A DNA stretch of 64,000 nt from Pararge aegeria (Eukaryota; Arthropoda; Insecta; Lepidoptera; Nymphalidae), in assembly GCF_905163445.1 (NCBI RefSeq), contig NC_053200.1, positions 11,842,001 through 11,906,000 of the forward strand, given 5' to 3'. Shown here in pieces: positions 45,161 to 56,539 of the stretch. The notes below the pieces were generated by a model. The model was not told where the DNA came from. It was given only the letters and a program-made list of their open reading frames with translations, and ran no database searches. The position numbers and the translations under genes were made by a program. Positions within the stretch are counted from its first letter, which is position 1, and each line of letters opens with the position of its first letter.

Positions 45161-45164
45161 ACCT

Positions 45165-45310
45165 TTCTACATATAAATGCGAAAGTTTATCTGTTTGATT
45201 GTTACCTATGTTTGGTTAAACTACTGTACCCATCTTGATGAAATTTGGCACAGAGATAAATACTTTTAATCCCCGAAGAACACCCCGAATGATTTTGTGC
45301 TGAATTAATA
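45165..45310 (+). repeat. Dispersed noncoding repeat (type H)
   Basis: 'ATATAAATGCGAAAGTTTAT' and 'TCTTGATGAAATTTGGCACA' are class words. Confidence 0.55.
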
Positions 45311-45934
45311 CTACCAAATAAATCTTTGTCTATTATAATTATCCCCGTATTCACTAACAACGAACAAAGCAACGCCTAAGTAGGTAACGCATATTTCTAC
45401 GTTCACCAATATTTATCATCTAAGAGTTTGTGAAACTTTTTTTTTTTCTATAGACATCGCCTTAATCGAATGCCTAATGATTTAAGTATATTAGTATTTT
45501 TGTGACCGTTTATTTTAAAATAGGCGTTGAAAAATATTTCTGAGTAAAGTTAAATAACAATAGAAAGTGCGCCAAACAGCCCAGACCAAAATAACAATAA
45601 TACAATCGAATTTGGGGCCTTAACATATCCATAATACGTGCTTAAACGTCATTGAGCAATACGCACGTAAACGCACAGTTCTCGGAAACAGTATATTTAT
45701 TGCGGGAAGGCCATTTCGACCCTTTTCAATAAGGAGGCTGCGTAGAGATGGTATAAGTTACAAGAGAACAGCGGTTTGACAAGAAGCAGGCTTACTTTAT
45801 AATGTGCTCAGCAAAAATAGTAAAGCCTCTTATTAATAAAGTGGCATTACGTCGTAACAGTTGTGTAGTGTTTTGTCACACTTCAATTAATGACAGCACC
45901 TTTTAATATGACTAGTAAAAATAATCCTATGTTA
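45311..45934. other. No gene recognised
   Basis: AT-rich sequence. Nothing supported. Confidence 0.4.
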
Positions 45935-46050
45935 CTCTCCGTCCTTTCAACTAACTCTATGCCAAACATCAAGTTGATTGCGTAAATGAAGGTAAAAAAA
46001 AAACAAAGAAATAAACAAACATCCCTTCGCATTTATAATATTGGTAAGGA
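45935..46050 (+). repeat. Dispersed noncoding repeat (type H), 3' part
   Basis: 'CCTTTCAACTAACTCTATGC' and 'CTTCGCATTTATAATATTGG' match 60225-60345. Confidence 0.6.
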
Positions 46051-46254
46051 TTATTAAGGATGATTTAAAAATTAAGTTAAAGCACTTAACTTATCCCCGA
46101 CACAGAATTAACAGTCACTTTCTCTTTTTTCACATAAATTGTTGTATATTTCTTCTACAGGTGACGTAAAGAAAAAGAAAAACTCTTTTCTATTTCTTCG
46201 AAAACTAGAATAAATACACTATTTAATGATATATATTTTATCAATAGCCTATTG

Positions 46255-46410
46255 AAGTCGACTACTGGATTGAGGGTCTTCCAACGTGAGGGTGTGCCCA
46301 TAATCATCAAGCTACATTCGGTTCTCCGTTTAATCGCCTCATATGACACCCGCGGGTAGAGAAGGGGGCTGACAACTGTATTCTGATCATCCGTCACCAC
46401 ACGGCACGAT
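46255..46410 (-). repeat. Dispersed repeat (family B)
   Basis: 'GACACCCGCGGGTAGAGAAG' and 'ACAACTGTATTCTGATCAT' match 54530-54575. Confidence 0.6.
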
Positions 46411-46464
46411 AAATAAATGTCATTGGTAAATTAATAGCACGGGCACTAAATATAATTTATAAAT

Positions 46465-46715
46465 CATTTATATACTACGACAACGCACACATCGCCATCT
46501 AGCCCCAAAGTAAGCATAGCTTGTGTTATGGGTACTGAGATGACTGATGAATATTTTTATGAATAATATACATAAATACTTATTATATACATATAAACAC
46601 CCAGACACTGAAAAACATTCATGCTCATCACACAAACATTTTCCAGTTGTGGGAATCGAACCCACGGCCTTGGACTCCGAAAGCAGGGTCGCTGCAAACT
46701 GCGCCAATCGGCCGT
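46465..46715 (-). repeat. tRNA-derived SINE (family A), full length, minus strand
   Basis: In plus orientation it shows 'ATCGCCATCTAGCCCCAAAG', 'CATGCTCATCACACAAACAT', the reversed B box 'GGGAATCGAACCC' (46651-46663) and the end 'GCGCCAATCGGCCGT'. Confidence 0.9.
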
Positions 46716-47009
46716 ATGTAAAAAAACAACCCTGGTCTTCCCAAATGACTTATTAGAAGTCGGGTCATTATGGTGAAAGGGGTGATCCATAGCTCTATAT
46801 TACGTTATTCAGAAAACACGTCGCTCATGACTTGGACCGCACTCAATAAAAAGCAGGTCAGGTCAGATAGTGGCGTCTGATCGTCGCGACTGAGGGCGGC
46901 AAACTTGATGATCAAATTTCAAGGTTTCAGATAACGCCCCAGGCAGTACATAGACACGATCTCAGCAAAGATGACAAATTGAAACTTAAGATGAGAATAG
47001 GGTGCTATA
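46716..47009. other. No gene recognised
   Basis: Mixed-composition noncoding DNA with 'TCAGGTCAGATAGTGGCGTC', possibly a worn repeat. Nothing supported. Confidence 0.35.
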
Positions 47010-47310
47010 AATCTATCTATCTATAATATCTTTATGTAAAAATGGAATGCTGTTCGTTATTCTCATCAAAACTGGAGAACGGCTGGACCGATTTGGCTAA
47101 TTTAGGTCTTGAAATAATTGTGGAAGTATAAGGAAGGTTTAAACGGTGAGAAAACTAATATACTTCTGATCGTATGTTTGTCACCTCCTCCTAAACAGCT
47201 TGACCGATTTTGATGAAATTTCGTATGTATTTAACCGTTAAACAATTACCGTTAGGTGGCGCTGCTTTACCGGGCAGGACGATGTCTGCCGGGTCCAATA
47301 TATATTGTGC
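47010..47310 (+). repeat. Dispersed noncoding repeat (type H), well preserved
   Basis: 'ACGGCTGGACCGATTTGGCT', 'GTGGAAGTATAAGGAAGGTT', 'TTTGATGAAATTTCGTATG' and 'GGCGCTGCTTTACCGGGCAG' are words of a very common lepidopteran repeat. Its usual end near CTAG could suit a Helitron-like origin, but no diagnostic ends are visible here. Confidence 0.6.
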
Positions 47311-47334
47311 TAGCGGTGTATACATATATATTGT

Positions 47335-47620
47335 AAATAACGGTGATAGTCCATTGGGTAAAGCTCTGGTTTCCTTTTCGGAGCGATCGAGTTCGATCCC
47401 CGGTTGTTACTTTTCGGATTTATGTGCGATTTTAATGAAAACATTTAAATGACACTTGATTTAACGATTTAGAAAAACATCAACAACATGATCTCTTTAA
47501 AGGCGTATCAAGTCTACCAATCCGCACTTGGGCAGCGTGATGTACTACGGCCTAAACCCTACTCATTCTGAGAGCGCGACCTGTGCCCTGTAGTGGACCG
47601 GAATGGGTTAATAAGGATTG
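47335..47620 (+). repeat. tRNA-related SINE (family C), near full length
   Basis: The head has B box 'GAGTTCGATCCCCGG' (47389-47403). The body has 'TACTTTTCGGATTTATGTGC', 'AAGTCTACCAATCCGCACTT', 'GTACTACGGCCTAAACCCTA' and 'GTGCCCTGTAGTGGACCGGA', and it ends 'ATGGGTTAATAA'. It is the most complete copy in the window and defines the family. Confidence 0.85.
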
Positions 47621-48065
47621 TACTAGCTATTTCCTGCGAATTTGTCGCTGATCTACGTTCGTTTCTGTTATTTTTTGTAATACCTTTCTAAAAAAAATTC
47701 TGTCCCGGTCGGATCAGTAATAAAAAAGTACTGCAAATATGAAGGTCCCGTCAAACATTAATTGGTCGACGTGAATTAATCAATCAACGACTGGAAATGT
47801 AGAACAAAGAACTTGGTAGGTAGAATTACAAACTGTAACAAAATAGCACTGTAGCATAGTTATTACACTTACTTCTACACTTACACGGTTTCCTCCTGAA
47901 TTCGTTTGATTTTCGAAATCTATCCTTTTTTTGTTTTCTAATACTATTGTAACGCTAACTGACACAAAACGTATACACAGATACAAATTGCAAGCAACAT
48001 AGGGGTGTGATGATCAACCGTAAGCCATAAATTAGATAAAAATATACTTTGTATCAACTTTGTAT
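47621..48065. other. No gene recognised
   Basis: AT-rich sequence. The minus ORF 47780-47986 has no features. Confidence 0.4.
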
Positions 48066-48069
48066 AACT

Positions 48070-48525
48070 CCCTCAGTGCCTGAAGACCAGAGTCTTCGAA
48101 CAGTGCGTGTTGCCCGTGATGACCAATGGCTCCGAAACATGGTCGCTAACTATGGGCCTCATAAGAAGGCTCAGAGTCACTCAGCGGGCGATGGAGAGCG
48201 CTATGCTCGGAGTATCTCTACGTGATAAAATAAATAATGTGGAAGTATCTCCACATTATTTATTTTATCACGTAGAGATACGTATGTAGAAGAACCAGAG
48301 TTACCGACATAGCTAAACGAGTCGCGAAGCTGAAGTGGCAATGGGCTAGGGCACATAGCGTTGTTCGACCCCCGACGAGGTGCACGAACGACATTCGGCG
48401 CGTCGCCGGTAGCCGCTGGATTCAAGCGGCACAAAACCGTGGAATTTGGAACTCCCTACAGAGGGCCTATGTCCAGCAGTGGACGTCTATTGGTTGATTT
48501 GATGATGATGATGATACTTTGTATT
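48070..48525 (+). pseudogene. RTE-type LINE ORF C-terminal part with internal hairpin
   Basis: It reads KTRVFEQCVLPVMTNGSETW, RLRVTQRAMESAMLGVSLRD, then, after an interruption, RVTDIAKRVAKLKWQWAGH-like and TPDEVHERHSAR-like blocks. It ends in 'CCTATGTCCAGCAGTGGACG', 'TCTATTGGTTGATTTGATGA' and (GAT)n. The interruption at 48212-48281 is a perfect 32-bp hairpin that replaces the expected 'GATAAAATAAGAAATGAG'-like stretch. This is the longest RTE remnant in the window. Upstream reverse transcriptase is absent. Confidence 0.9.
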
Positions 48526-49007
48526 TGATATTATGAAAAGTAGCTGTGAAGTAATGGCAAATATAGAATGTAACTCATCATCATAAAATGAAATATGGGG
48601 ACCGGTTAATGTTATGTATATAGCAAGTTATTGCAATCTCGCGCGACCATAAATAACAGCTTTTAAATACGTTTTCATATCTGTTTAAGGATTTTTTGAA
48701 GTGGAAACTTCTTAAGTCACTCTAGGTAAACGATATTTGGTATGGGAAAATTGCGGGCTCGTGACATATTGCCGCGAACATATTGCACGTCTATTTTCAT
48801 TTTTTGATTTACTTGTTGTGGAGTACAAATAAAGAGTTTAAATAAAATAAATAAATATTGCGCTTGACACGTAGTGAAGCGGCCTTTGACTGTATCATAT
48901 TTGTGTTTTACGTTTTTTATGAGTAAAATCCTGTAATTTCGCGTCACCGACCTTTTATCACAGCAGTAAGTGAAGTTAATTTAACCACTTGAAAAGTTTA
49001 TTTTGTA
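48526..49007. other. No gene recognised
   Basis: AT-rich sequence. Nothing supported. Confidence 0.4.
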
Positions 49008-49470
49008 CTAGCTATTGCCCGCGACTTCGTCGTGTTTGATTTTGTTTTTTTAATGTGGCATTCAATTGAGTTGTAGTTCTAAAAAAAATTATCGTATTCA
49101 GTATCGCTAAGCCTTAAATGAGGGGTTTGCTGCTGTCCGCTGAGGAGTTCTGTTCTCTATCTCCAACCACATTTATCAGATCTACACAAAGTTTAGGCAA
49201 AATTAAACACATATTATAACCTCTATAGTACAATAATTATTATTTAAATCGGTTATAATTTGTCGGAGTAAAGGTGTAAAATCGTTAAAAACTTTCCTCC
49301 ACTCTCCCAAAGGAACCGAGCTTAATGTCGGGATAAAAAGTATTTTATATTACTTCTAACACTTCCAAAAATATGTGTAAAAAGTTTCATGAGGATCGGT
49401 TCAGTAGTTTTTGCGCGAAAGCGTAACAAACAAACTTACATTGACATTTATAATATTGGTAGGGATAGGG
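49008..49470 (+). repeat. Dispersed noncoding repeat (type H), near full length
   Basis: It starts 'ACTAGCTATTGCCCGCGACT' and ends 'ACATTTATAATATTGGTAGG', with 'CTGCTGTCCGCTGAGGAGTT' and 'GGATCGGTTCAGTAGTTTTT' inside. It is the best single example of the class in the window. Confidence 0.7.
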
Positions 49471-49529
49471 ATAGGGATATACAGTGGATTGTGTTTGTTG
49501 ATTTGAAAAATCACTGTGCTGTTCAAACA

Positions 49530-49625
49530 TCACCATCATCATACCAACCCATTATCGGCCCACTGCAAGGCACGGATCTCCCAGACGTGAGAAGGGCTTA
49601 GGCCGTAGTCCACGCTGCCAAATCT
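49530..49625 (-). repeat. SINE family C, 3' end, minus strand
   Basis: 'CATCATCATACCAACCCATT', 'ATCGGCCCACTGCAAGGCAC' and 'GCTTAGGCCGTAGTCCACGC' occur in order. Confidence 0.8.
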
Positions 49626-49679
49626 ATCAATTTTGTATATGGGTCCCCGACCTAAAATAAAATGTTTTTTTAAATTATT

Positions 49680-49850
49680 TTTTAAGAAGAAGAAGAAACA
49701 CTTTATTGCACGTATAACATACAGGATAAGAAACAGTAAGGAGTACACAGTACACAATGTAGACATGCAAAGGCGGCCTTATTGCTGCAAGCAATCTCTT
49801 ACACGCAACCTTTGTAGATAGGATTTACAGCCAGAGAACGGGATAGTGCC
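49680..49850 (-). mobile_element. LINE 3' tail (family T), minus strand
   Basis: 'AAACACTTTATTGCACGTAT', then 'CAAAGGCGGCCTTATTGCTG', then 'CAAGCAATCTCTTACA' read as the reversed family T tail with its RTE-like 'AAGAGAT.GCTT' block. Confidence 0.75.
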
Positions 49851-49859
49851 AAGAGTGTT

Positions 49860-50050
49860 GCATAATAATACATAAATACCAAAAAGTAAAGATACAAATA
49901 CATACATAATTTAAATAAATATACGTAATATATAAATATAAAATATACATAATATATATAAATATATAATAAACATAATATTTATATAATTTTTATATTA
50001 TAATATATAAATATATAATAATCATAATATTTATGTAATTTTTATATATT
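49860..50050. repeat. AT-rich low-complexity tract
   Basis: About 190 bp of almost pure A/T with repeated ATATAAATATATAATA words, including an approximate duplication of 'AAATATATAATAAACATAAT' at 49962 and 50009. Confidence 0.85.
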
Positions 50051-50057
50051 ATAAATA

Positions 50058-50455
50058 CTAGCGTACCCAGCCCGCTTCGCCGGGCTAGATTTTGCTTTAT
50101 TTTATTTAAACAATAAACTTACATCATTAAATTTTTTATTTAAGTCTCATAATGTATTAAATCATTTATTTCTCTCCGTATTCATTCTCTTCTATTCTCT
50201 TCTCGAGCGGGTGAAGATCATTACCTACACCCATGTACAACCAACAATAGAATATCATCATAGTAAATAAAAGCTGTATTTGACAGTTTGACAGTTCAAA
50301 AATAGGAGTGCTCCGATCATCACCAAACTTTAGAAGATTACTCGCCAGGTCAATCCGGAGATTCCCTGAAAGTTTCATTGAAATCGGTCCAGCCGTTTCG
50401 GATTCTATACGGAACAGACCCACACACTTTCTCTTTTATATATATATATAGAGAA
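50058..50455 (+). repeat. Dispersed repeat starting 'ACTAGCGTACCCAGCCCGCT'
   Basis: It has the start above, the body word 'GAAATCGGTCCAGCCGTTTC' and the end 'CTCTTTTATATATATATATA'. This is a distinct subfamily of common lepidopteran noncoding repeats. The 85-codon minus-strand frame 50166-50423 is within it and is not a gene. Confidence 0.7.
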
Positions 50456-50459
50456 GAGA

Positions 50460-50625
50460 CAGAGATAGAGATGGGACTAATCAGTTTCTACGCGGCATCG
50501 TATTGAATGATAAAAAGGTCGTCGCGCTCGTCGGCTCGTCTTTCTCGAAAGAGTTAACAGTCACGGCCGAAGCCTCCCACCAGATTAGACCGGAGAAAAT
50601 TCTGAAATTTTGTATTTACCAAATT
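50460..50625 (-). repeat. SINE family D, minus strand
   Basis: 'AATCAGTTTCTACGCGGCAT' and 'GTCACGGCCGAAGCCTCCCA' are reversed family D. The piece between them (about 50500-50560) is not family D and may be a replaced segment. Confidence 0.7.
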
Positions 50626-50944
50626 AACCTCGCCGTAGAAGGGGGTTGGAGGTTATAGTATATAATAGCTCAGTAACGAATGCGTAAATGAGTTAAATAA
50701 TTACAGCTTTTTATGGGCAAGTTTTAGAGATTTGGATGTTATTTCAATGCTTTTGAATTTGCCCGTAACTTGACTTTCATTGAATGAAATCATATTAGAG
50801 GCCAGGTCAGACGAGGGCGCCATTATGGCGCGACGTAAGACGACAAAACGTGCGGACGGCATTCTAAGGACCCGATTAGAGTATTATAATAATTTTAAAT
50901 GACAATATGCGATGGTGATAAATAAATCAAGAAATAGTGTTGAT
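50626..50944. other. No gene recognised
   Basis: 'GAGGCCAGGTCAGACGAGGG' near 50800 may be a worn repeat. No exon supported. Confidence 0.35.
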
Positions 50945-51040
50945 AACAAAAAAAAATACCCGGCTAAGTTTGTTGTGGGCTTCTTCTTAGACCAGGACGC
51001 GTTTGGAACCCTCGTAGCTTTAGTTTTAAGTTTACGAATA
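50945..51040 (+). mobile_element. LINE tail (family K), plus strand
   Basis: 'TACCCGGCTAAGTTTGTTGT', 'GGGCTTCTTCTTAGACCAGG' and 'GGAACCCTCGTAGCTTTAG' are the reverse complement of the 24.6- and 26.2-kb copies. Confidence 0.75.
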
Positions 51041-51260
51041 TGGTTATCGCCACTACAGGGCACGGGTCTTCTCCCACTAAGAAGGATTTAGGCCGTAGTC
51101 CACCACGCTGGCCTAGTGCGGATTGGTGGACTCCACGTGCCTTGGAACACTATGTAAAACTCTCAGGTATGCAGGTTTCCTCACGATGCTTTTCCAACAC
51201 CGTTAAAGTACCTAATGATATTTTAATCGCTTAAAACGCATAGAACTTTAAAAAAATAAC
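51041..51260 (-). repeat. SINE family C, minus strand
   Basis: 'CACTACAGGGCACGGGTCTT', 'AGGCCGTAGTCCACCACGCT', 'GGATTGGTGGACTCCACGTG' and 'AATCGCTTAAAACGCATAGA' occur in order. It appears inserted into, or joined to, the family K tail. Confidence 0.85.
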
Positions 51261-51364
51261 CGGTGCATGCTTTTTGTATTCTTTTTTTAATCAAATAGGT
51301 TTGAGCGAACCATGTTACTTTAGTGAATTACATTATTAAGCACGCCTAGTAGCTATTTTTTTTT

Positions 51365-51550
51365 TTTCGTTAATAACCCATAAATCTATTGGACTAAAGG
51401 CCTCCCCCAATGGGAGGTTTTGCCCATAACCACTATGTTGGATAGAAGAATTAGTGATGGCGGTAGATTAGTAGACACCCGCCGGAAAATAAGTAGTGTT
51501 GACAACTATATTCTGATCTGCTGGAACCACACGACTACCTTCTTTGTTTA
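51365..51550 (+). repeat. Dispersed repeat (family B)
   Basis: 'GGACTAAAGGCCTCCCCCAA', 'TGGGAGGTTTTGCCCATAAC' and 'TTGACAACTATATTCTGATC' match 54360-54575. Confidence 0.7.
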
Positions 51551-51834
51551 ACAACAAGTACTTAGTTTATAAAGTGAAAAAAATAATTACAACTTCCGAA
51601 CACTATAAAAATTATCCTATTTAAATATGGAACATACTAAATACGTCCAGTATAACACGGCATATAAATACGTCTAGTATAACACGGCATGATATAACGA
51701 TTCAAACGGCAACCAAATCTTTTGCGGCATTTAGAAGTTATGGTGGAATGAAGAAACCCACATACAAACATATTTACATGAAATAAAAAAAAAATTTTTG
51801 TTCGCCTGCTATTAAACCCTTTAGTACAATGTAA

Positions 51835-51960
51835 AACAAATAGTTTTGGGCTAACTTGTTAGTGGTATGGCAGCTATATTCAACACAATACTCCTCATTC
51901 AATTTCTACGCGGCGTCGTAGCGGAACGCTTCTACCTTGGCTTGCTGAGAATATAGATTA
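51835..51960 (-). repeat. SINE family D, minus strand, 3' part
   Basis: 'GGGCTAACTTGTTAGTGGTA', 'TTCTACGCGGCGTCGTAGCG' and 'GAACGCTTCTACCTTGGC' are reversed D words. Confidence 0.65.
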
Positions 51961-52043
51961 TAAAACAGAAACTAAACGTCTAAATAATACTGGTGGAAAA
52001 GGAAAAGTCAGCCTCGTGAAAACATTACACTCCTTTTTTATGC

Positions 52044-52088
52044 ATTCGTAGTGCATTCGTAGTACTATGCTACGAATAGTCTACGAAT
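52044..52088. repeat. 19-bp near-perfect hairpin
   Basis: Arms 52044-52062 and 52070-52088 pair with three central mismatches. Each arm is itself a direct repeat of ATTCGTAG/CTACGAAT. Confidence 0.8.
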
Positions 52089-52149
52089 TGTTTCCGATTA
52101 TAAATGTTCTACTTCCGCCTTCATTATGTAGTTCTTTAGATCACACTAA

Positions 52150-52255
52150 TGACAGAGACGTACCGCCAGCGCTTAAGCTCTTCAGTACGTTGCCGAGAGA
52201 AACTGATTAAACTTACGTACCCCTTGCAGGTTAGTGAAATCCCATCTTACTCAGC
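52150..52255 (+). repeat. SINE family D core fragment
   Basis: 'GACGTACCGCCAGCGCTTAA', 'GAAACTGATTAAACTTACGT' and 'CCCCTTGCAGGTTAG' are a worn family D core. Confidence 0.5.
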
Positions 52256-52361
52256 TACACAGCTTCACTCGCGCATATAATTTAAATCAAGTTTTAATTA
52301 GGTTATTATTAATGACAATAAAGTATTTTTAGCATCTCAGTTAATTTTTTTATCGGACTTT

Positions 52362-52545
52362 TATGCAATCACCATCTAGCACCAAAGTAAGCGTGATGAA
52401 TATTTTCATGAATAATATACATATTTATAACATACATATAAACACATAGGCACTGAGAAACAATCATGTTCATCACACAAACATTTTCCAAATGTGGGAA
52501 TCGAACTCACAGCCTTAGAATCAGAAAATGTGCAGCGTACGCACG
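52362..52545 (-). repeat. SINE family A, minus strand, with a deletion
   Basis: 'CACCATCTAGCACCAAAGTA', then, after a gap, 'TGATGAATATTTTCATGAAT', 'CATGTTCATCACACAAACAT' and 'GGGAATCGAACTC' (reversed B box). Part of the 3' region is missing. Confidence 0.8.
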
Positions 52546-54344
52546 ATTCCTTATATTTTCTTGTACGGCCCTTAACTTGATAAACTTCATGACGTTCTTG
52601 TGTTGAGAATTTTTTGGCAAAAGCGTTCAAAGCGTTAAGCCGATATATTAAGTTCTGCGGAAATACATAAAAAGCAACAAAATAAAGTTGTTAATAGGTT
52701 AATTTATAATGTAGTTAATATATTACAATATCTGTGTACATAATAACTATTTTTTATAGTGGTAGGTTATTAATTAAAAACACAATGACTCTAGAAAGTA
52801 AACATGAAATCTAATAAATAGTCACGGAGAGTATTCGCGAAAACTCAAAAGAAAAAGGAGTTGAACGACCTGCAAACCTACTTCACACAACCCAATTAAA
52901 TCCTCACTTGCCTTGTCAATTCCAGGGAACCCAAACCTAGCTCGAATTTTCGCTTCACCTTTTAGTTTTTAATATTGTCTGCGAAACTTTAATTGCACCG
53001 TTGAGAAGCATTGTAAAATGTATACCGTTCACCAAATCCACTACACTTTGGTTTAAAGTCATTTAACACAAACAATATATCTTTGAAAGAAAACTAAGAT
53101 TGCAAGTGTGATAATCTATACTTATATCGTAAATACGAATGTTCGGTTGTAAGATTGTTACTCAGTCAGAACAGCTAAACGGATCTATTACAGAAAAATT
53201 TAGCAAAGTGATATGCTAACGTCACTAATTTATGACGTTTCTTGTATGTTAATTTTTATATGCATCTAAGTTAATGGTTGTAATGGTACTAGACATCAAA
53301 TTTAATTTTTACTTTGTTAAATTGTGATTAAATAAATATCCACTTTTTTAACAAACGCTAACTTGTCATATAATTACAGTGATAAAGTTTAGAATACTAA
53401 TACTAATTTTACCCTGAGAAAGTAATGTGTTATTTTTTGTTTGTTCCATGTTCATCTACGCCTGGTTCTACATAAAAGGTAAGTGAAACCTTTATACATT
53501 CGAAATACCGCTGAAAAAGTTCTGCAGACATGAAACGAAAACTAAAATATGATTAAATACGTAATGCTGCCATTCCACTAAAGCTGTGCGAGGTAAAGGA
53601 GCGATAGCTATTTTACCTTTACTATCAAAAACCAGATGCTTCGTGCGAATATGTTTGAGGTAGCTGCGTCGGGACGATGCGTGCAGTAGTTATACTGTTG
53701 GTAATTCGTTTGCGGGGCAAGGAACTTCTGACATACGAGTGACAGTCCAAAGATTTCACTTCGGATTACACATTCCGCACTTGCCAGTTGATCACACGAA
53801 TTACAGCCAGTTTCTTTGGTTCATATCGATAATAACTTAGCACTTGAATCTAATATCAACGGATGTTTAGCGAAGATGCAGTCTATGATTAAAGTACACT
53901 AACTTGAAATGGGACTGGTATTCAATTAAATTCATACCCTAATCAGTTTCCAACGAGATGTGACCTTATCAAATTTTCTCAACACAGATCCCCACTTATT
54001 TCAGAATTCCAATTCTCATTCTATGGACGATAAAGTATGTCATTTAAAACTGTAAATTGAAAATAATACTGCTTTTGGCGATCATAGTTAACCTTAAGGA
54101 AATGGGATCTTGATACCTCCCATAAATTAATACAGTGCACACCATTGCAGTTTTATATGAGAATGCATAAAATTATATTTATAGATGAACAACAACAAAA
54201 CATCGTCAAGTTACAAAGCTTGGCTTAACAGAACCTCATAACGAGACCTTACTACCATCGCTTAAGGCAGTATAATTTTGAAATAACTGTTTATATGACA
54301 TACTTTACATGCTATAAATAAGGATTATAATTGTAAAACAAAAC
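52546..54344. other. No gene recognised
   Basis: 1.8 kb of mostly AT-rich, apparently unique DNA. The stretch 53570-53830 is somewhat less AT-rich but has no frame, splice pair or repeat signature that I can defend. Confidence 0.45.
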
Positions 54345-54801
54345 GACATCATCATCGATAGCCTGTAACAGTCCGCTGCTGGACTAAAGGCCTCTCCCGA
54401 TGGGAAGGTTTCCTGACCATGCTCATGCTGGGCAGACTGATTGGCAATCGCAGTAGATAGATGATAGTAGTAGTACTGAGAACGCTGCTGCGCGATCTCC
54501 GTGATATTCCCTTAGTCGCCTCGTACGACACCCTCGGTTAGAGAAATGGTAGTGACAACTGTATTCTGATCTGCCGTTGCCACACAGCTAACAAAATTTT
54601 ACTGCTTTATGGAACAAGCAGTGCATGCCTGATTCAATTTAGAAGTATAGCGCATACCCCTACATTAGAAACATCTCCAAGTATTTTAAAAACTGGCCAA
54701 GATGTAGGGGTATACTTCTAAATTGAATCAGGCATGCTCTGCTTGTTCCATAAAGCAGTATCATTTTGTTAGCTGTGTGGCGACGGCAGATCAGAATACA
54801 G
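54345..54801. repeat. Family B repeat ending in a ~100-bp fold-back
   Basis: A plus-strand family B copy ('CGCTGCTGGACTAAAGGCCT', 'TCGCCTCGTACGACACCCTC') runs into an inverted repeat with arms 54559-54664 and 54703-54801. Arms match except for about four substitutions and a 7-bp insertion in the left arm. The centre is 38 nt. Only the right-hand arm lacks the upstream family B sequence, so this is a partial inverted duplication. Confidence 0.8.
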
Positions 54802-56539
54802 CATAAAAAATCATGTCTGTTGTTTTCAATAAGTTAAAGCTCCTAAATTTCAACTGTCTACCATTTACCGTTCATGAGATGCAGCCTGGTGACACCGATA
54901 GACAGACAAACGGACGTACAGCGGAGTCTTAGTAATAGTGTCTCGTTTTACTCTTTGGACACGGAACCCTAGAAAATTGGCTAAAGGAAACCCTAAGCAT
55001 AGCTGAATTTAAATCACGGAAATTAACACACCCCTGGAAAAGCAACTCGCAGAGCTCTACTGGAATGGCGCCTTAAAACCTGAGTGCCCTGCGACGCGTA
55101 CACATGCAGATTACGTGTTTGTGAATAACTCTCATAAATGTTTAAATGAATTGAATTTCATACGAACTAATCTTTTGTGTGAATAAAATCTACTGCAAAA
55201 TATATTTGTTTATGAACTAAATACAGATAGAGAAAGGAAATGTATAAAGACTTTTTCTTGTTGTATATGGCTGAGCATTATTTACACTTACAAGTAAAGA
55301 AAGGAAATGTATAAAATAATCAAAACAAGAGAAAACGGGCGTTAGGGTAAGTGGTTATTTCTTATTATAGTCAGATTGAAAATTAATTCGATAAGAGTTG
55401 CTATAATAATAACTGAACTTTTTAAATGCTTAAATAATTCAGCCCATAGATTTAAATTAGAAGGTTGAAGTTATTAATTTTATGGTATAAATAACTTCTT
55501 TTTAATATTTATAAATAAATAGATTATTGAAAAACTTCCTCCAAGATTTTATAAAACATTTTGTCAAAGTAAAAATATACTGCGTATATACAAGCCTAGA
55601 CGATATATCTAATGGTTCTGCTGTAGTTTAGATTGAAGCACGCAATCGATACAACTCGACAAAAAACATAACATAAACTTTAGTACACACTTGAGTTTAT
55701 AGAAAAGCAGTTACTTTAAATGGTTCGATTTATTACCACGAGATAGCATGCTCGTTTCCTATAGCTAGTAAAATACCAGCGGAATAGATAAAATACCGCT
55801 TTTACGGGCAATGGATCGTAGACATTGAATTAATGTCCGATTTTATTATTTCAGACCGAGTGACGTTTAAACCAGAGAGTAAGTCAATAATATTTTGTGT
55901 TTAGGACCGCTTTAACATCTAAGCTAGATTAGAACTAATGCTTTTCGCCACGTAGATGGTTTACTGAACATGCACACTATTAAACTTAGGAATATCTAAA
56001 TGCGGAACAATAACAAAACAAACTGCTAAAACAATACAGAAATTATTTAAACACACGTCCCGACCCGTATTTTAATAAACCATACAATATCGCTTGTGAT
56101 TATATTAAGGATGTTGACAGTAATCACAATGTTAATTATTTTATGTTAATACTCGAAAATAACCAAATGAAATGTGTTAAATGTGTTAAAAAGAATATGT
56201 CATGCTTCAATATCCTGTTATAGTCCCATTATTTGGTTAATAAGTAAGGCGTATTATAATATTAACGAATATTTTTTGACAGTTCTTAGTTAGTGTCTAA
56301 AGTTTAAAATTTTAAGTGTAATATAAACTCTAAATAAGTAAGAATATTGCACGCTAGAAAGTGGCAAACTGTTGGAACTGTACACAGTTAAAGCAATAAA
56401 ATTCTCGATGATTCTCTATGAATGAATTCTCTATGATCTTTTGAAATCTTCTTATTAACAAGCTGAAAACTTTTATCTGTACTAGTATCTAAGTATTCCA
56501 TTAATTCATTTAAGTTATTATGAACTTTTAACAACAGGC
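54802..56539. other. No gene recognised; repeat fragment at 54875-54975
   Basis: 'CGGACGTACAGCGGAGTCTT' and 'GGACACGGAACCCTAGAAAA' at 54913-54975 are words of a common insect repeat. The rest is AT-rich noncoding DNA. Confidence 0.45.

Noticed and set aside
49639..50050. Very AT-rich tract as a possible origin or matrix-attachment site
   Set aside because: It adjoins a LINE tail and consists of simple ATATAAAT repeats; nothing beyond composition supports a function.
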